Source: Fictibacillus terranigra
GTDB taxonomy: Bacteria; Bacillota; Bacilli; Bacillales; Fictibacillaceae
Reading direction: 5' to 3'
Length of the DNA: 64,000 nt
Assembly: GCF_030412265.1 (NCBI RefSeq)
Contig: NZ_JAUHLN010000002.1
Location: forward strand, 620,001-684,000
Shown here: positions 29,943 to 38,530 of the stretch, piece by piece
How the letters are laid out: each line of letters opens with the position of its first letter
How positions within the stretch are numbered: the first letter of the stretch is position 1
Notes under the pieces: generated by a model
What the model was told of the DNA's origin: nothing
What the model saw: the letters and a program-made list of their open reading frames with translations, nothing else
The model's database searches: none
Made by a program: the position numbers and the translations under genes

Positions 29943-29961
29943 TACCAAATTATTCGCTGAC

Positions 29962-29998
29962 AAAAAAAAGAATCCTGCTGTAGGAGCAGGATTTTTTT
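29962..29998 (-). terminator. Bidirectional-looking terminator after bshC
   Basis: AATCCTGCT stem with AGCAGGAT, with T-runs on both sides. In the minus direction it is followed by TCTTTTTTTT and ends the bshC transcript before mraZ. Confidence 0.85.
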
Positions 29999-30013
29999 AT
30001 CTTTTTATTCGCT

Positions 30014-31642
30014 TTATCGCAGATACACAACCTTATGTTTGCCGTTGAAATCAAGGGGGTGGGATGCCAGCTGTTTTATCCAGTCTTTACCGTACCGATT
30101 AATGTAAGAATAAGTATTCCAAACTCGTTCTTGGAGCACGCCATCTGGAGCAAGATCACACTGGAGATGATCGAACAGAGAAAGAGGTTCTACAAATTCC
30201 CTTTTCATCGCACGATCCATTTTATTATGAAGATAGTCCAATTCACTCTTAATCCGATTGAGGTTTACTTCCGAAAGCCTCTCCAAGGACGGATCGATGG
30301 AGAGCGCCAATTTTTTCAGTTCAGAGTGTGCCTCTTCGATCTTTGCCACCGTTTCAGAATAAACCTCTTTCGTGTTATAAGGCTTGTGGCTCTCAAACCA
30401 AGCCAGTTTACTTGCTTCGGTTCCTTCTTGAAGAACATCCTCCACCTTCAACCCGGTTTCCTTAAGCTGTTTTTCATTCTTTTCCGTTACGATCGTCATG
30501 GACAGCCTTGGCACAAGAGGGGTCATTTTAAAGCCAAAAAGATGAAAGACCTCTTTAAGCGCGGACCAGTAGGCAATCTCGCCAGATCCAGCGATAAACG
30601 CCAAGGTAGGAAACAAACTCTCCTGCATAACGGGTCTTGTAACAACATTATTGCTGAATAGCTCCGGCTTTTCTTTCGCATAGGTTAAAAGCTGTTCAGA
30701 AGTGAACGAAACTTCGTCATTTTTTGTCTCGTAGTTGCCGCTTTCATCTCTGAACAATAAAAGTCTTTCCCCATTATGATAAATAAACAGGTGAGCATTG
30801 TTTTTCTGCAGCTCTACAGGAGCAGGAAAACCTTGGCGGGTTAATTGATGAACGCCTTCTGTAAAAGCGTTATCCACCTCAGAATTTCTAGCAATCATCC
30901 TTTCCAGTGTGGTTGACTGAAGCCGCTTGAACTGTGGTTCCCCCGAATCGACTAAAATCAGTCCATAATCTCCAAATAGATCGGTGATTAACTGAGCAAA
31001 TGAATGAACCGCTGTTTTGGAAGAGGTAAAGACCTCTTTCACTTTAGAAAGGATTTCCTTCGTAAATTCGGTCTCACCAAATTCCCTAAATACAGACTCA
31101 GCCCACTCTGCCGCCTTACCACTATTCCATTCCATCAATGTCGCAGAGGTCTTTAATGGGCTAATCGGTGGGAGAGACCGTTTTTCAGGCCGTCCGTTCC
31201 GTTTAATGTTCACATGGTTAATCTCATCATAATCATGATCTTCACCGGCAATCCAGAAGACAGGAACGACTGGAATACCAAGCTGCTGTTCCTGTATACA
31301 GGCAAATTGTATAATGCTGATGCATTTGTGGATGGTCAGCAGCGGGCCTGTAAGCAATCCCGCCTGTTGCCCTCCAATGACTGCAGCACTTATAGGGTTT
31401 CTAAGCTTATCAATGTTCGTTAAAGTTTCTTTTGAACAGGAAAATTGAAAATTATAATCAGAAAGATAATTCGCCAATTTATCGCGCTCATATTCTCTCC
31501 TCCCAATATCTAAAACACGCTGCTCCATCATATCAGCATTGAACCCATTGTAATCATAGAGGTTTTTCACTGAAGGATCAGCAGCTGAATATGATGCGGC
31601 TATTTGGTTTTTATCTTGAAGAGGGAATTCATCGATCCTCAT
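30014..31642 (-). CDS. bshC: Bacillithiol biosynthesis cysteine ligase BshC
   Basis: Adds cysteine to GlcN-malate in the last step of bacillithiol synthesis. The 542-residue protein matches BshC/YllA in length and motifs: GGQQAGLLTGPLLTIHKCIS (about 90-110), PVFWIAGEDHDYDEINH with the HIGH-like nucleotide-fold region, and AFIAGSGEIAYWSALKEVF. A coiled coil occupies about 400-470. Position upstream of mraZ matches B. subtilis. It has its own promoter. Confidence 0.97.
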   Translation of the reverse strand: MRIDEFPLQDKNQIAASYSAADPSVKNLYDYNGFNADMMEQRVLDIGRREYERDKLANYLSDYNFQFSCSKETLTNIDKLRNPISAAVIGGQQAGLLTGPLLTIHKCISIIQFACIQEQQLGIPVVPVFWIAGEDHDYDEINHVNIKRNGRPEKRSLPPISPLKTSATLMEWNSGKAAEWAESVFREFGETEFTKEILSKVKEVFTSSKTAVHSFAQLITDLFGDYGLILVDSGEPQFKRLQSTTLERMIARNSEVDNAFTEGVHQLTRQGFPAPVELQKNNAHLFIYHNGERLLLFRDESGNYETKNDEVSFTSEQLLTYAKEKPELFSNNVVTRPVMQESLFPTLAFIAGSGEIAYWSALKEVFHLFGFKMTPLVPRLSMTIVTEKNEKQLKETGLKVEDVLQEGTEASKLAWFESHKPYNTKEVYSETVAKIEEAHSELKKLALSIDPSLERLSEVNLNRIKSELDYLHNKMDRAMKREFVEPLSLFDHLQCDLAPDGVLQERVWNTYSYINRYGKDWIKQLASHPLDFNGKHKVVYLR

Positions 31643-31681
31643 ATAAGTACGTCCTTTCTCTATGTATACAACTGCTTATAG

Positions 31682-31710
31682 AGTATAGCAAAGTACAGGT
31701 TCATCACCAA
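31682..31710 (-). promoter_or_regulatory. SigA promoter of bshC
   Basis: TTGGTG (31705-31710), 17 bases, TATACT (31682-31687) on the minus strand, about 40 bases upstream of the bshC start. Confidence 0.6.
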
Positions 31711-31815
31711 AACGAAATGCTCGGAGAAGCGTTCTGAAGCCTTGCTTGCACAATAAGCCCTCTCAATGTAACTTATGCAGAAAAAGAAGCAACATTCAAT
31801 GCAAGCAATTCCTCT

Positions 31816-32712
31816 TTACTTTTTTCTTTCTAGAGCTTTAATTCCGAAATAGACAAACCTTGTGTAAGGAACATCCATCCCCTTGCCTTCAGCAAGCTTC
31901 AAAAGATAACCACTGATGGCCTCTATCTCCGTTTGTCTTCCTTCTTCTACATCGATCAACATGGAAGAACGGTTCTCAGCTGTGCTTCGGCAAACCCTGA
32001 GAACATGTTCCCATGCATCTGTCGTTTCGTTTATTCCTAAAATGCTGCAGGTTTCTTTAAAAAGAAGCTTTGCCAGCTCGGTCAAGAAGCTGTTCTGTTC
32101 GATGTCACCATTTTGAACACGAAACAAAGAGGTCAATGGGTTAATGACACTGTTTACGACAAGCTTTTCCTTCATAATAAATTCAAGTCGGTCTTTTCCT
32201 TCGATCCTGAAGCTTCCTGTAATCATTCTTCCCCAAAAAGCTTTGTCAATGCCGCCCCGAAAGGAGGCAATCTTAATTTTCCCCTTGCCCGTGTGCCTTA
32301 CTTCATGATGGTTTTCCTTTTGTGCACCATGTTCAACAATTCCAACGAGAATATTGTTTTGCGGAAGTGAACGCAGCGTGTCTACATGACCCATGCCATT
32401 TTGAATAAAAAGGAGCGTACTGTCTCTAAAAATTGGGCTGGACTGTAAAACCGAGCAGACTTCGGGCAGCCGGTGCTGTTTTACACAAATGATCGCATAA
32501 TGCGGGACTTCACGGTAAGCATCCACCCTTGCAGCAGAAACCCGATGGATTTTACTATAGTCCGGCGCAGCTTGGTACTTTATACCATGTGCGTTAATGG
32601 CGTCTGCCTGTTCTGCAGTTCTCGTGCAAACAGTAACATCCTGGCCTTCCTCCGAAAAAAATGCGGCTAGGAGCAGACCGATAGAGCCTCCTCCAACGAT
32701 GGCGATTTTCAT
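31816..32712 (-). CDS. panE: 2-dehydropantoate 2-reductase (PanE/YlbQ)
   Basis: NADPH-dependent reduction of ketopantoate to pantoate in the pantothenate and CoA pathway. The 298-residue protein has the Rossmann motif GGGSIGLLLA at residue 7, an ICVKQHRLPEV segment and the catalytic Lys region around VVNSVINPLTSLF (Asn about 190). Orthologue by position of B. subtilis ylbQ, just upstream of bshC. The family also contains other ketoacid reductases, so the substrate is inferred. Confidence 0.9.
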   Translation of the reverse strand: MKIAIVGGGSIGLLLAAFFSEEGQDVTVCTRTAEQADAINAHGIKYQAAPDYSKIHRVSAARVDAYREVPHYAIICVKQHRLPEVCSVLQSSPIFRDSTLLFIQNGMGHVDTLRSLPQNNILVGIVEHGAQKENHHEVRHTGKGKIKIASFRGGIDKAFWGRMITGSFRIEGKDRLEFIMKEKLVVNSVINPLTSLFRVQNGDIEQNSFLTELAKLLFKETCSILGINETTDAWEHVLRVCRSTAENRSSMLIDVEEGRQTEIEAISGYLLKLAEGKGMDVPYTRFVYFGIKALERKK

Positions 32713-32768
32713 TAACTTCTCCTATCTTTCGTCGAGATTATTTCTTTCATGGTATCATATTTGATCAT

Positions 32769-32798
32769 TAAAAAACCTCCGCCAATGACAGCGGAGGT
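32769..32798 (-). terminator. Terminator of the acyl-CoA carboxylase operon
   Basis: ACCTCCGC with GCGGAGGT around an eight-base loop, followed by TTTTTT on the minus strand, 6 bases after the carboxyltransferase stop codon. Confidence 0.9.
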
Positions 32799-32803
32799 AC
32801 CTG

Positions 32804-34345
32804 CTATACCGGATAGACCGGATGTTTTCTTTCACTGAACACCATTTCTTTTGATTCAAAGAAGACGAGCCGGTGAAAGAGCGTCTCTCTTAAAGCTGAA
32901 GGCTCAACGATGTCATCAATGATCAGTTCAGATGCCAATTTGTATACGTCAATATGTTCTTTGTATTCCTGTTGTTTTTGCTGGACATAAAGGACACGTT
33001 CTTTCGGATCTTCAATTTCATTAATCTTGTTTGAATATACTGCATTCACAGCGGCTTCTGGGCCCATTACAGCAATCTGCGCGGTTGGAAGTGCGATGCA
33101 GCAGTCTGGTTCGAACGCGGGGCCTGCCATTGCATAAAGCCCGGCTCCGTAGGCTTTTCGGACAATAACAGAGAGTTTAGGTACAGTAACATCACTCATC
33201 GCTGCAATCAGCTTGGCACCGTGACGGATAATACCTGCCCGTTCTACTTTTGTGCCGATCATAAAGCCAGGAACATCCGCCAAAAAGATGACCGGGATGT
33301 TAAACGCATCACAAAGTGTGATAAATTTAGCGGCCTTATCCGCAGAATCCACAAACAGCACACCGCCTTTGACTTTCGGCTGGTTGGCGATCAGACCGAC
33401 TGGACGGCCTTTAATCCTCGCAAAGCCGGTAACGATCTCTGCAGCAAACAGTTTTTTCATTTCAAAAAAACTGTCCTCATCAACAATCCGGCTGATGAAT
33501 TCATACATATCAAAAGGGACGTTCTGATTCTTCGGAACAATCTCTCCGGGATCTCTGCCTGAAACAGGCGGTTTCTCTTGTGTTATCGCGGGTTTATGTT
33601 TGTAATTAGACGGAAAGTAGGAAAGATATTTTCTCGCATAGGTGATCGCTTCATTTTCATCTGCTGCTAAAATATCACCGCAGCCGCTGACTGAACAGTG
33701 CATCCTCGCGCCGCCCATTTCTTCAAGTGTCACCTTCTCGCCGATAACTTTTTCCGCCATCCTTGGTGAACCCAAATACATGGACGCATTCTGGTCCACC
33801 ATGATTACAACATCACAAAATGCAGGAATATAAGCTCCCCCTGCAGCGGAAGGGCCAAAAAGAAGACAGACTTGGGGAATCATGCCGGACATTTTCACTT
33901 GGTTATAAAATATTCTTCCTGCTCCTCTTCGATTTGGGAACATGTCAATCTGGTCAGTTATCCTTGCGCCTGCAGAATCAACGAGATAGAACATCGGAAC
34001 TTTCAGCCGCTGTGCCATCTCCTGAATCCGAATGATTTTTTCGACGGTGCGCGCACCCCATGAACCTGCTTTTACCGTCGAATCGTTCGCCATCGCACAT
34101 ACGGTCTGGCCGTTAACCTTTCCAGTTGCCGTGATAACTCCATCAGCAGGAAGGTCCCCTGCTTGGCTGTTCGCGAACAGGCCATCTTCCCCTTGGAATT
34201 CACCTTCATCAAACAGCAGCGAGAGACGGTCTCTGGCAAACATCTTATTCTGAGCGGCGTTTTTGGCATGATACTTTTCTGCTCCGCCTGCTTTAATCTT
34301 GCTGACAAGTACGTCATAGGACGATTCTGTCTTCGTTGAATCCAT
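32804..34345 (-). CDS. Acyl-CoA carboxylase carboxyltransferase subunit (PccB/YngE-like)
   Basis: Carboxyltransferase subunit of a biotin-dependent acyl-CoA carboxylase, transferring CO2 from carboxybiotin to an acyl-CoA such as propionyl-CoA or methylcrotonyl-CoA. It has 513 residues. The N- and C-terminal crotonase-like halves carry oxyanion-hole glycines in FGPSAAGGAYIPAF (about 165) and RKAYGAGLYAMAGPAF (about 410), plus ADVPGFMIGTKVERAGIIRHGAK. It is the last gene of a three-gene operon with the biotin carrier and biotin carboxylase. The closest family I recall is B. subtilis YngE; the exact acyl-CoA substrate cannot be told from the sequence. Confidence 0.9.
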   Translation of the reverse strand: MDSTKTESSYDVLVSKIKAGGAEKYHAKNAAQNKMFARDRLSLLFDEGEFQGEDGLFANSQAGDLPADGVITATGKVNGQTVCAMANDSTVKAGSWGARTVEKIIRIQEMAQRLKVPMFYLVDSAGARITDQIDMFPNRRGAGRIFYNQVKMSGMIPQVCLLFGPSAAGGAYIPAFCDVVIMVDQNASMYLGSPRMAEKVIGEKVTLEEMGGARMHCSVSGCGDILAADENEAITYARKYLSYFPSNYKHKPAITQEKPPVSGRDPGEIVPKNQNVPFDMYEFISRIVDEDSFFEMKKLFAAEIVTGFARIKGRPVGLIANQPKVKGGVLFVDSADKAAKFITLCDAFNIPVIFLADVPGFMIGTKVERAGIIRHGAKLIAAMSDVTVPKLSVIVRKAYGAGLYAMAGPAFEPDCCIALPTAQIAVMGPEAAVNAVYSNKINEIEDPKERVLYVQQKQQEYKEHIDVYKLASELIIDDIVEPSALRETLFHRLVFFESKEMVFSERKHPVYPV

Positions 34346-34403
34346 CGTTATCCCTCCATATCCATTAAAGAAATGAGCGCTCGTTCAGTTTATCTTCGTC
34401 ATA

Positions 34404-34616
34404 TTAGGAAAGTGTAACGAGAACGTCTCCCTCGTTTACAAAATCTCCAACTGCCACTTTAATTTCTTCGACCTTTCCTGCCGACTCGGCTTCAACCGGG
34501 ATTTCCATCTTCATTGATTCAAGAATGACCACACTTTGTCCTGCTGATACCTGTTCTCCTTCTGATACAGCAATATTCCACACTGTGCCTGCCATTGATG
34601 CTATAACTTGTTTCAT
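34404..34616 (-). CDS. Biotin/lipoyl carrier protein of acyl-CoA carboxylase
   Basis: The 70-residue biotinyl carrier is a single hammerhead domain. The biotin-accepting lysine is Lys36 in ESMKMEIP, a variant of the usual AMKM. Small stand-alone carriers of this size accompany YngE/YngH-type carboxylases (YngHB in B. subtilis). It lies between the biotin carboxylase and carboxyltransferase genes, so it most likely shuttles carboxybiotin between them. Confidence 0.92.
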   Translation of the reverse strand: MKQVIASMAGTVWNIAVSEGEQVSAGQSVVILESMKMEIPVEAESAGKVEEIKVAVGDFVNEGDVLVTLS

Positions 34617-34647
34617 TTCACATACACTCCTAGGCTTTAGTTTTTTG

Positions 34648-35988
34648 TTAGACGACTTTTGGGTTCTCGCTCAAGAAACCGGTTGTATAAACTCCGCTTT
34701 GAAAATCAGGGTCCTCAAGAATCTTCCTGAACAATGGGGCATTTGTTTTTATGCCGCTCACCTTAAATGCCCTGAAGAACTGAGCAGCTTTCTTCAAGCA
34801 CTGTTCCCTGTTGGAATCGCTTACAATAATTTTAGCAATCATCGGATCATAGAAAGGTGAAACGGTGTTGTTCGCTTCATAACCAGCATCAATTCGAATT
34901 CCTTCCGCTTCAGGGAATACTAATTCTTCAATTTTTCCTGGCGATGGAAGAAATTTCACTGGATCCTCGGCATATAAGCGGAACTCCATGCTGTGGCCGT
35001 TCTGCTGCACTTCATTCTGCAGGAGAGGGAGCGATCGGCCTTCGGCTACATCAATCTGCCATCTAACAAGATCCAAACCCGTGGTCATTTCTGTTACCGG
35101 ATGCTCGACCTGCAGACGTGTATTCATTTCTAGAAAATAAAAATTCCCTTCACCATCCACGATAAACTCGACGGTTCCCGCATTCGTATAAGAGACAGAC
35201 CGGGCTGCTTTAACGGCAGCTTCCCCCATTTCTTCCCGCAGTTTTTCAGTTAAATAAGGAGATGGAGATTCTTCGATGACTTTTTGATGACGCCTCTGAA
35301 TCGAACAATCTCTTTCAAACAAATGAATGATGTTCCCTTGGCTGTCACCAAATATTTGAATTTCAATATGGCGTGCAGGGCTGATAAATTTCTCGATGAA
35401 CATACGGTCGCTGCCGAAGTACATCTTTGCCCTCTGCTGGCTGGAGAGGAACTGTTTTCGAAGGGTTTCTTCATCATCGCAGCGGACCATGCCGATTCCT
35501 CCGCCTCCTGCACTAGCTTTCAGCATAACGGGATAACCGATGTTACCGGCGATAACTGCCGCTTGTTCCACGTCTGCAATCGGATCTGTTGTTCCTGGGA
35601 CAACAGGAACTCCTGCTTTCTCCATGGTTCTTCTCGCCTCAACTTTGTCTCCCATCGCCTCGACTACGTCTGGTGAAGGACCAATAAAGGTAATGCCCAT
35701 TTCTTCTATTTTTTTAGCAAACTCCCCATTTTCGGAGAGGAATCCATAGCCCGGATGAATCGCATCGACCTTTTCAGACAGTGCAATCTCAATAATTTTG
35801 TCCTGGTTTAAATAAGATTTAATCACTGGCGGCTCTCCCAGATGATAAGCACGGCTGGCCTGCTGAACATAGGGAAGATCCTTATCTGCATCCGAATAAA
35901 CCACAATCGATTCAATTCCCATTTCAGAACACGTTTTAACGATTCTCCCTGCAATTTCTCCGCGGTTAGCGATCAATAACTTCTTCAT
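34648..35988 (-). CDS. Biotin carboxylase subunit (AccC/YngH-like)
   Basis: ATP-grasp enzyme that carboxylates biotin on the carrier protein using bicarbonate. The 446-residue protein opens with KKLLIANRGEIAGRIVKTC and shows IHPGYGFLSENGEFA, the glycine-rich loop KASAGGGGIGM (about 159-168), RDCSIQRRHQKVIEESPSP and EMNTRLQVEHPVTEMTTG. It is a stand-alone biotin carboxylase, first gene of the operon. Distinct from the fused pycA in this window. A near-consensus CcpA site lies 57-71 bases upstream. Confidence 0.94.
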   Translation of the reverse strand: MKKLLIANRGEIAGRIVKTCSEMGIESIVVYSDADKDLPYVQQASRAYHLGEPPVIKSYLNQDKIIEIALSEKVDAIHPGYGFLSENGEFAKKIEEMGITFIGPSPDVVEAMGDKVEARRTMEKAGVPVVPGTTDPIADVEQAAVIAGNIGYPVMLKASAGGGGIGMVRCDDEETLRKQFLSSQQRAKMYFGSDRMFIEKFISPARHIEIQIFGDSQGNIIHLFERDCSIQRRHQKVIEESPSPYLTEKLREEMGEAAVKAARSVSYTNAGTVEFIVDGEGNFYFLEMNTRLQVEHPVTEMTTGLDLVRWQIDVAEGRSLPLLQNEVQQNGHSMEFRLYAEDPVKFLPSPGKIEELVFPEAEGIRIDAGYEANNTVSPFYDPMIAKIIVSDSNREQCLKKAAQFFRAFKVSGIKTNAPLFRKILEDPDFQSGVYTTGFLSENPKVV

Positions 35989-36044
35989 TTATATCCTCCC
36001 TTCGATGACTCTTGACTTATTCGACAAAAACTAGCATTCTCCTT

Positions 36045-36059
36045 TTGCAAGCGGCTACA
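36045..36059 (+). promoter_or_regulatory. Candidate CcpA (cre) site between the carboxylase operon and ylbP
   Basis: TTGCAAGCGGCTACA matches the cre pattern WTGNAANCGNWNNCA at every fixed position except one W. Read on the other strand it also has a single mismatch. It lies in the divergent control region, so carbon catabolite control of the acyl-CoA carboxylase operon (or of ylbP) is plausible. No clear promoter could be placed for the operon. Confidence 0.5.
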
Positions 36060-36150
36060 AAACGAATATTTCTTTTTTAAAGAATTTTTTGCATAATTAG
36101 TATATACTAAAGGAAAAGATAATCAACAGTCATTTGAGGGGGAACAAAGA

Positions 36151-36636
36151 ATGAGCACCATTGACACGTATACAGTTAAACGCTTAGTCATCAACTATAA
36201 AACATTAGAAGAATTTAAGCAGTTCAAAGAATACGGGATTCAAGAGCTGTCCATGCTTGAGGACCTTCAAGATAACATTATTGAAAATGATAGTGAGTCT
36301 CCTTTTTACGGAATCTATTTCGGAGACAAACTAGTGGCCAGAATGAGCTTATATCGGATTGAGGCAGCCTACGACCGTTATTTCAGCCCTCCGCAGGACT
36401 ACTTCGAATTGTGGAAGCTTGAAGTACTCCCGCAGTTCCAAAGGAAAGGCTACGGTAAAGCACTGGTACGATTTGCACAATCTTTCAACCTTCCCATTAA
36501 AACCAACGGAAGACAACAGTCGAGCGGTTTCTGGGAAAAAATGGACTTTGAAGCCGCTACGTATAATAAAGAAAGGGACCGCGGGGAAAATCCATATGTG
36601 TACTATCCAAAGGGTGTAACAGAACAAACGCAATAA
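36151..36636 (+). CDS. ylbP: GNAT-family N-acetyltransferase YlbP
   Basis: Predicted acetyl-CoA-dependent N-acetyltransferase of 161 residues. The acetyl-CoA binding motif A is visible as LEVLPQFQRKGYGKALVRFAQ (positions about 91-111, QFQRKGYGKAL being the key part). The acceptor substrate is unknown. It is transcribed opposite to its neighbours, starts at ATG 36151 after a GGGGG site, and is orthologous by position to B. subtilis ylbP. TATACT at about 36101-36106 may be its -10. Confidence 0.88.
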   Translation: MSTIDTYTVKRLVINYKTLEEFKQFKEYGIQELSMLEDLQDNIIENDSESPFYGIYFGDKLVARMSLYRIEAAYDRYFSPPQDYFELWKLEVLPQFQRKGYGKALVRFAQSFNLPIKTNGRQQSSGFWEKMDFEAATYNKERDRGENPYVYYPKGVTEQTQ

Positions 36637-36644
36637 GCAATAAT

Positions 36645-36675
36645 AAAAAAGATGGCGATAAGCGCCATCTTTTTT
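36645..36675. terminator. Bidirectional terminator between ylbP and ylbO
   Basis: AAAAAAGATGGCG and CGCCATCTTTTTT arms around a short loop, suitable for ending both converging transcripts. The ylbO stop codon touches its edge. Confidence 0.88.
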
Positions 36676-37285
36676 ATTTTTCCAGTTTTTGTAGACCATC
36701 TACTTTGAATGTGAGATGATTGCCCCCATCCTCGTCGGTCGCCACCATTTTTCTCGCACGGTCCATGATTTCGATCAGTGCCTTATAGTCTTCACAAACG
36801 AGCTGATATTCATGATTAAGCTTTTGCAGATGCGACTGAAATTGTGCATTTTGCAGCTTCAGTTCCTCTACCTGAGTTCTGAGTTTAGCCAGTTCTTGGT
36901 CTGAACGCCGCTCTTCGGTAGATTTAAAATTCTTCAAGAAGACAATGACATCATCAAGAGATAACGACTTTTCTTTCGCAACGACATATTCATCTCTTTT
37001 ACCAGCATGCATTACATTGTCTTCCCTGCTTTCCTCATAGCCGCTATTCTTACCTTTACTCCGTTCTTTCCGCTGTCTCTTGGCTATGGCAATCGCTGAT
37101 TCGTATTTTTTTCTGATCAAAGAATTCCATCTGAACCCGCATGCGGCAGACGTCCTTGACAGTTTTTCACCCACTTCTTCAAAGGCTGCGAGCTGAGTGC
37201 TCCCTTCTCTGATATGGCGAAGTACAACATCCGCAAGCAATACATCTTCCTCCTGGTTCCAAGCATCCTGGCGAACAACAGTCAA
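36674..37285 (-). CDS. ylbO: RsfA-family sporulation regulator YlbO
   Basis: The 203-residue protein has an N-terminal Myb/SANT-like DNA-binding domain ([41 protein letters not shown], residues 9-70) and a C-terminal coiled coil (about 120-185). The family includes the forespore regulator RsfA and its paralogue YlbO. Start is TTG 37285 after GGAGGG. Regulatory targets cannot be read from the sequence. Confidence 0.9.
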   Translation of the reverse strand: MTVVRQDAWNQEEDVLLADVVLRHIREGSTQLAAFEEVGEKLSRTSAACGFRWNSLIRKKYESAIAIAKRQRKERSKGKNSGYEESREDNVMHAGKRDEYVVAKEKSLSLDDVIVFLKNFKSTEERRSDQELAKLRTQVEELKLQNAQFQSHLQKLNHEYQLVCEDYKALIEIMDRARKMVATDEDGGNHLTFKVDGLQKLEK

Positions 37286-37430
37286 CCTAATCCCTCCATC
37301 GTTTATGTCGTTTTTACATAGTTATGCAATTAATAGAAAAGATAGACTTTTGTTCTATTAATAAGAGGTCTCCATCGTACGATTTCCATTTCGCCAGGAT
37401 ACTATACCAAGTATGAAAGGAATGGGAAAA

Positions 37431-38195
37431 TCAATTGGTATTATTGAAAAAAGCAGCCACTGCATGGTGGTGATTTTCTGATTCCCAGAGTTTTGCGCAT
37501 GTTTTTATTTCTTCATCCACCCGCTTGTTTATTTCATGAAGGGGAAGACTCCTGAGATATACCTGCTTATATGCCTTCAATACATTGACTGAATGTTCTG
37601 TGTAGCGTCTTAAATATTTAGTGCATTCCGTTTGAATATCTCCATCTTTGATCAGATACTGTAAGAATCCTTTGTCGGCCGCCTGTTTTGCCGTTAGCTT
37701 TCCGGCGCTCCAAAGCATATCCAACGCATCCAGCTTTCGGACACGCTCCATGAGGTAAGTGCCTCCGCCCCAGCCGGTAGTAATCCCGAGAGTACCCTGC
37801 AAAAAACCTACTTTTACATTTGCAGAAGCGATTCTGATATCGCAGGCAGCTGCGATTTCACACCCTCCACCCACAGCCGTTCCGTTGATCAATGCCGCAG
37901 TCGGCTTAGGAAATAAAAACAGATGCCTTAGCACTTCTCCCATCTTTGACAGCATGGTATGCGCTTGCCTTTCTGTTTTGAGCCCTGAAAACGCCCGCAG
38001 GTCGCCTCCTGCACAAAAAGCCTGTTTTCCAGCGCCCCGGATGACAAGTATTTTCACTTTTTCATTTTTACTGGCCTCTGTTATGTAATGATCCAATTGA
38101 TCCATGACGTGAAAGTCTACAGCATTTCTGACTTCAGGACGGTTGATGGTGATCCATCCGGTTTCGTTTTCGATTGAATACGTTACTTTTTCCAT
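37431..38195 (-). CDS. Crotonase-family protein with altered catalytic Glu
   Basis: The 254-residue crotonase-fold protein carries an oxyanion hole in GGDLRAFSG and GTAVGGGCEIAAACDIRIAS, with the first catalytic Glu in GGCEIA. The second Glu of enoyl-CoA hydratases (in GQPEIxLG) is replaced: the aligned segment reads VGFLQGTLGITTGWGGG. The GWGG part resembles ethylmalonyl-CoA decarboxylase-like members (SWGG). It is therefore unlikely to be an ordinary hydratase; a decarboxylase or isomerase is possible. It separates ylbO from rpmF, unlike B. subtilis, and lies near an acyl-CoA carboxylase operon. Confidence 0.85.
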   Translation of the reverse strand: MEKVTYSIENETGWITINRPEVRNAVDFHVMDQLDHYITEASKNEKVKILVIRGAGKQAFCAGGDLRAFSGLKTERQAHTMLSKMGEVLRHLFLFPKPTAALINGTAVGGGCEIAAACDIRIASANVKVGFLQGTLGITTGWGGGTYLMERVRKLDALDMLWSAGKLTAKQAADKGFLQYLIKDGDIQTECTKYLRRYTEHSVNVLKAYKQVYLRSLPLHEINKRVDEEIKTCAKLWESENHHHAVAAFFNNTN

Positions 38196-38260
38196 CTTAT
38201 TCCCCCTTTATGTCACCCATATAGTTCGGTTTTAATATGGGAAATCCCTTTATTGTCCAA

Positions 38261-38297
38261 AAAAAAACAGGAAGCGGATGTGCTTCCTGTTTCTTTT
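38261..38297 (-). terminator. Terminator after rpmF
   Basis: AACAGGAAGC with GCTTCCTGTT around GGATGT, followed by nine Ts on the minus strand. It begins right at the rpmF stop codon. Confidence 0.9.
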
Positions 38298-38470
38298 TAT
38301 TTGCTGATTACTTCTTTTCCTTTGTATGAACCGCATTCACGGCATACACGGTGAGAAAGTTTGTATTCTCCACATTGTGGACATTTTACCATACCAGGCA
38401 TTTCAAGCTTGTAATGAGTACGGCGCTTTGCTTGGCGGGTTTGGGAAGTTCTGCGAAAAGGTACTGCCAT
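38297..38470 (-). CDS. rpmF: 50S ribosomal protein L32
   Basis: Small zinc-ribbon ribosomal protein, 57 residues. The start at ATG 38470 gives [22 protein letters not shown], the standard N-terminus (given as a landmark; key part AVPFRRTS). Four cysteines in CPQCGEY and CRECGSYKG form the zinc ribbon, so this is the Cys-containing (C+) form. Co-transcribed with ylbN from a strong promoter. Confidence 0.98.
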   Translation of the reverse strand: MAVPFRRTSQTRQAKRRTHYKLEMPGMVKCPQCGEYKLSHRVCRECGSYKGKEVISK

Positions 38471-38530
38471 GTTATCCACCTCCTTAAAATGGGGTATTGG
38501 CATTGTCTGAATCTGCATCAGATTTCCAAT

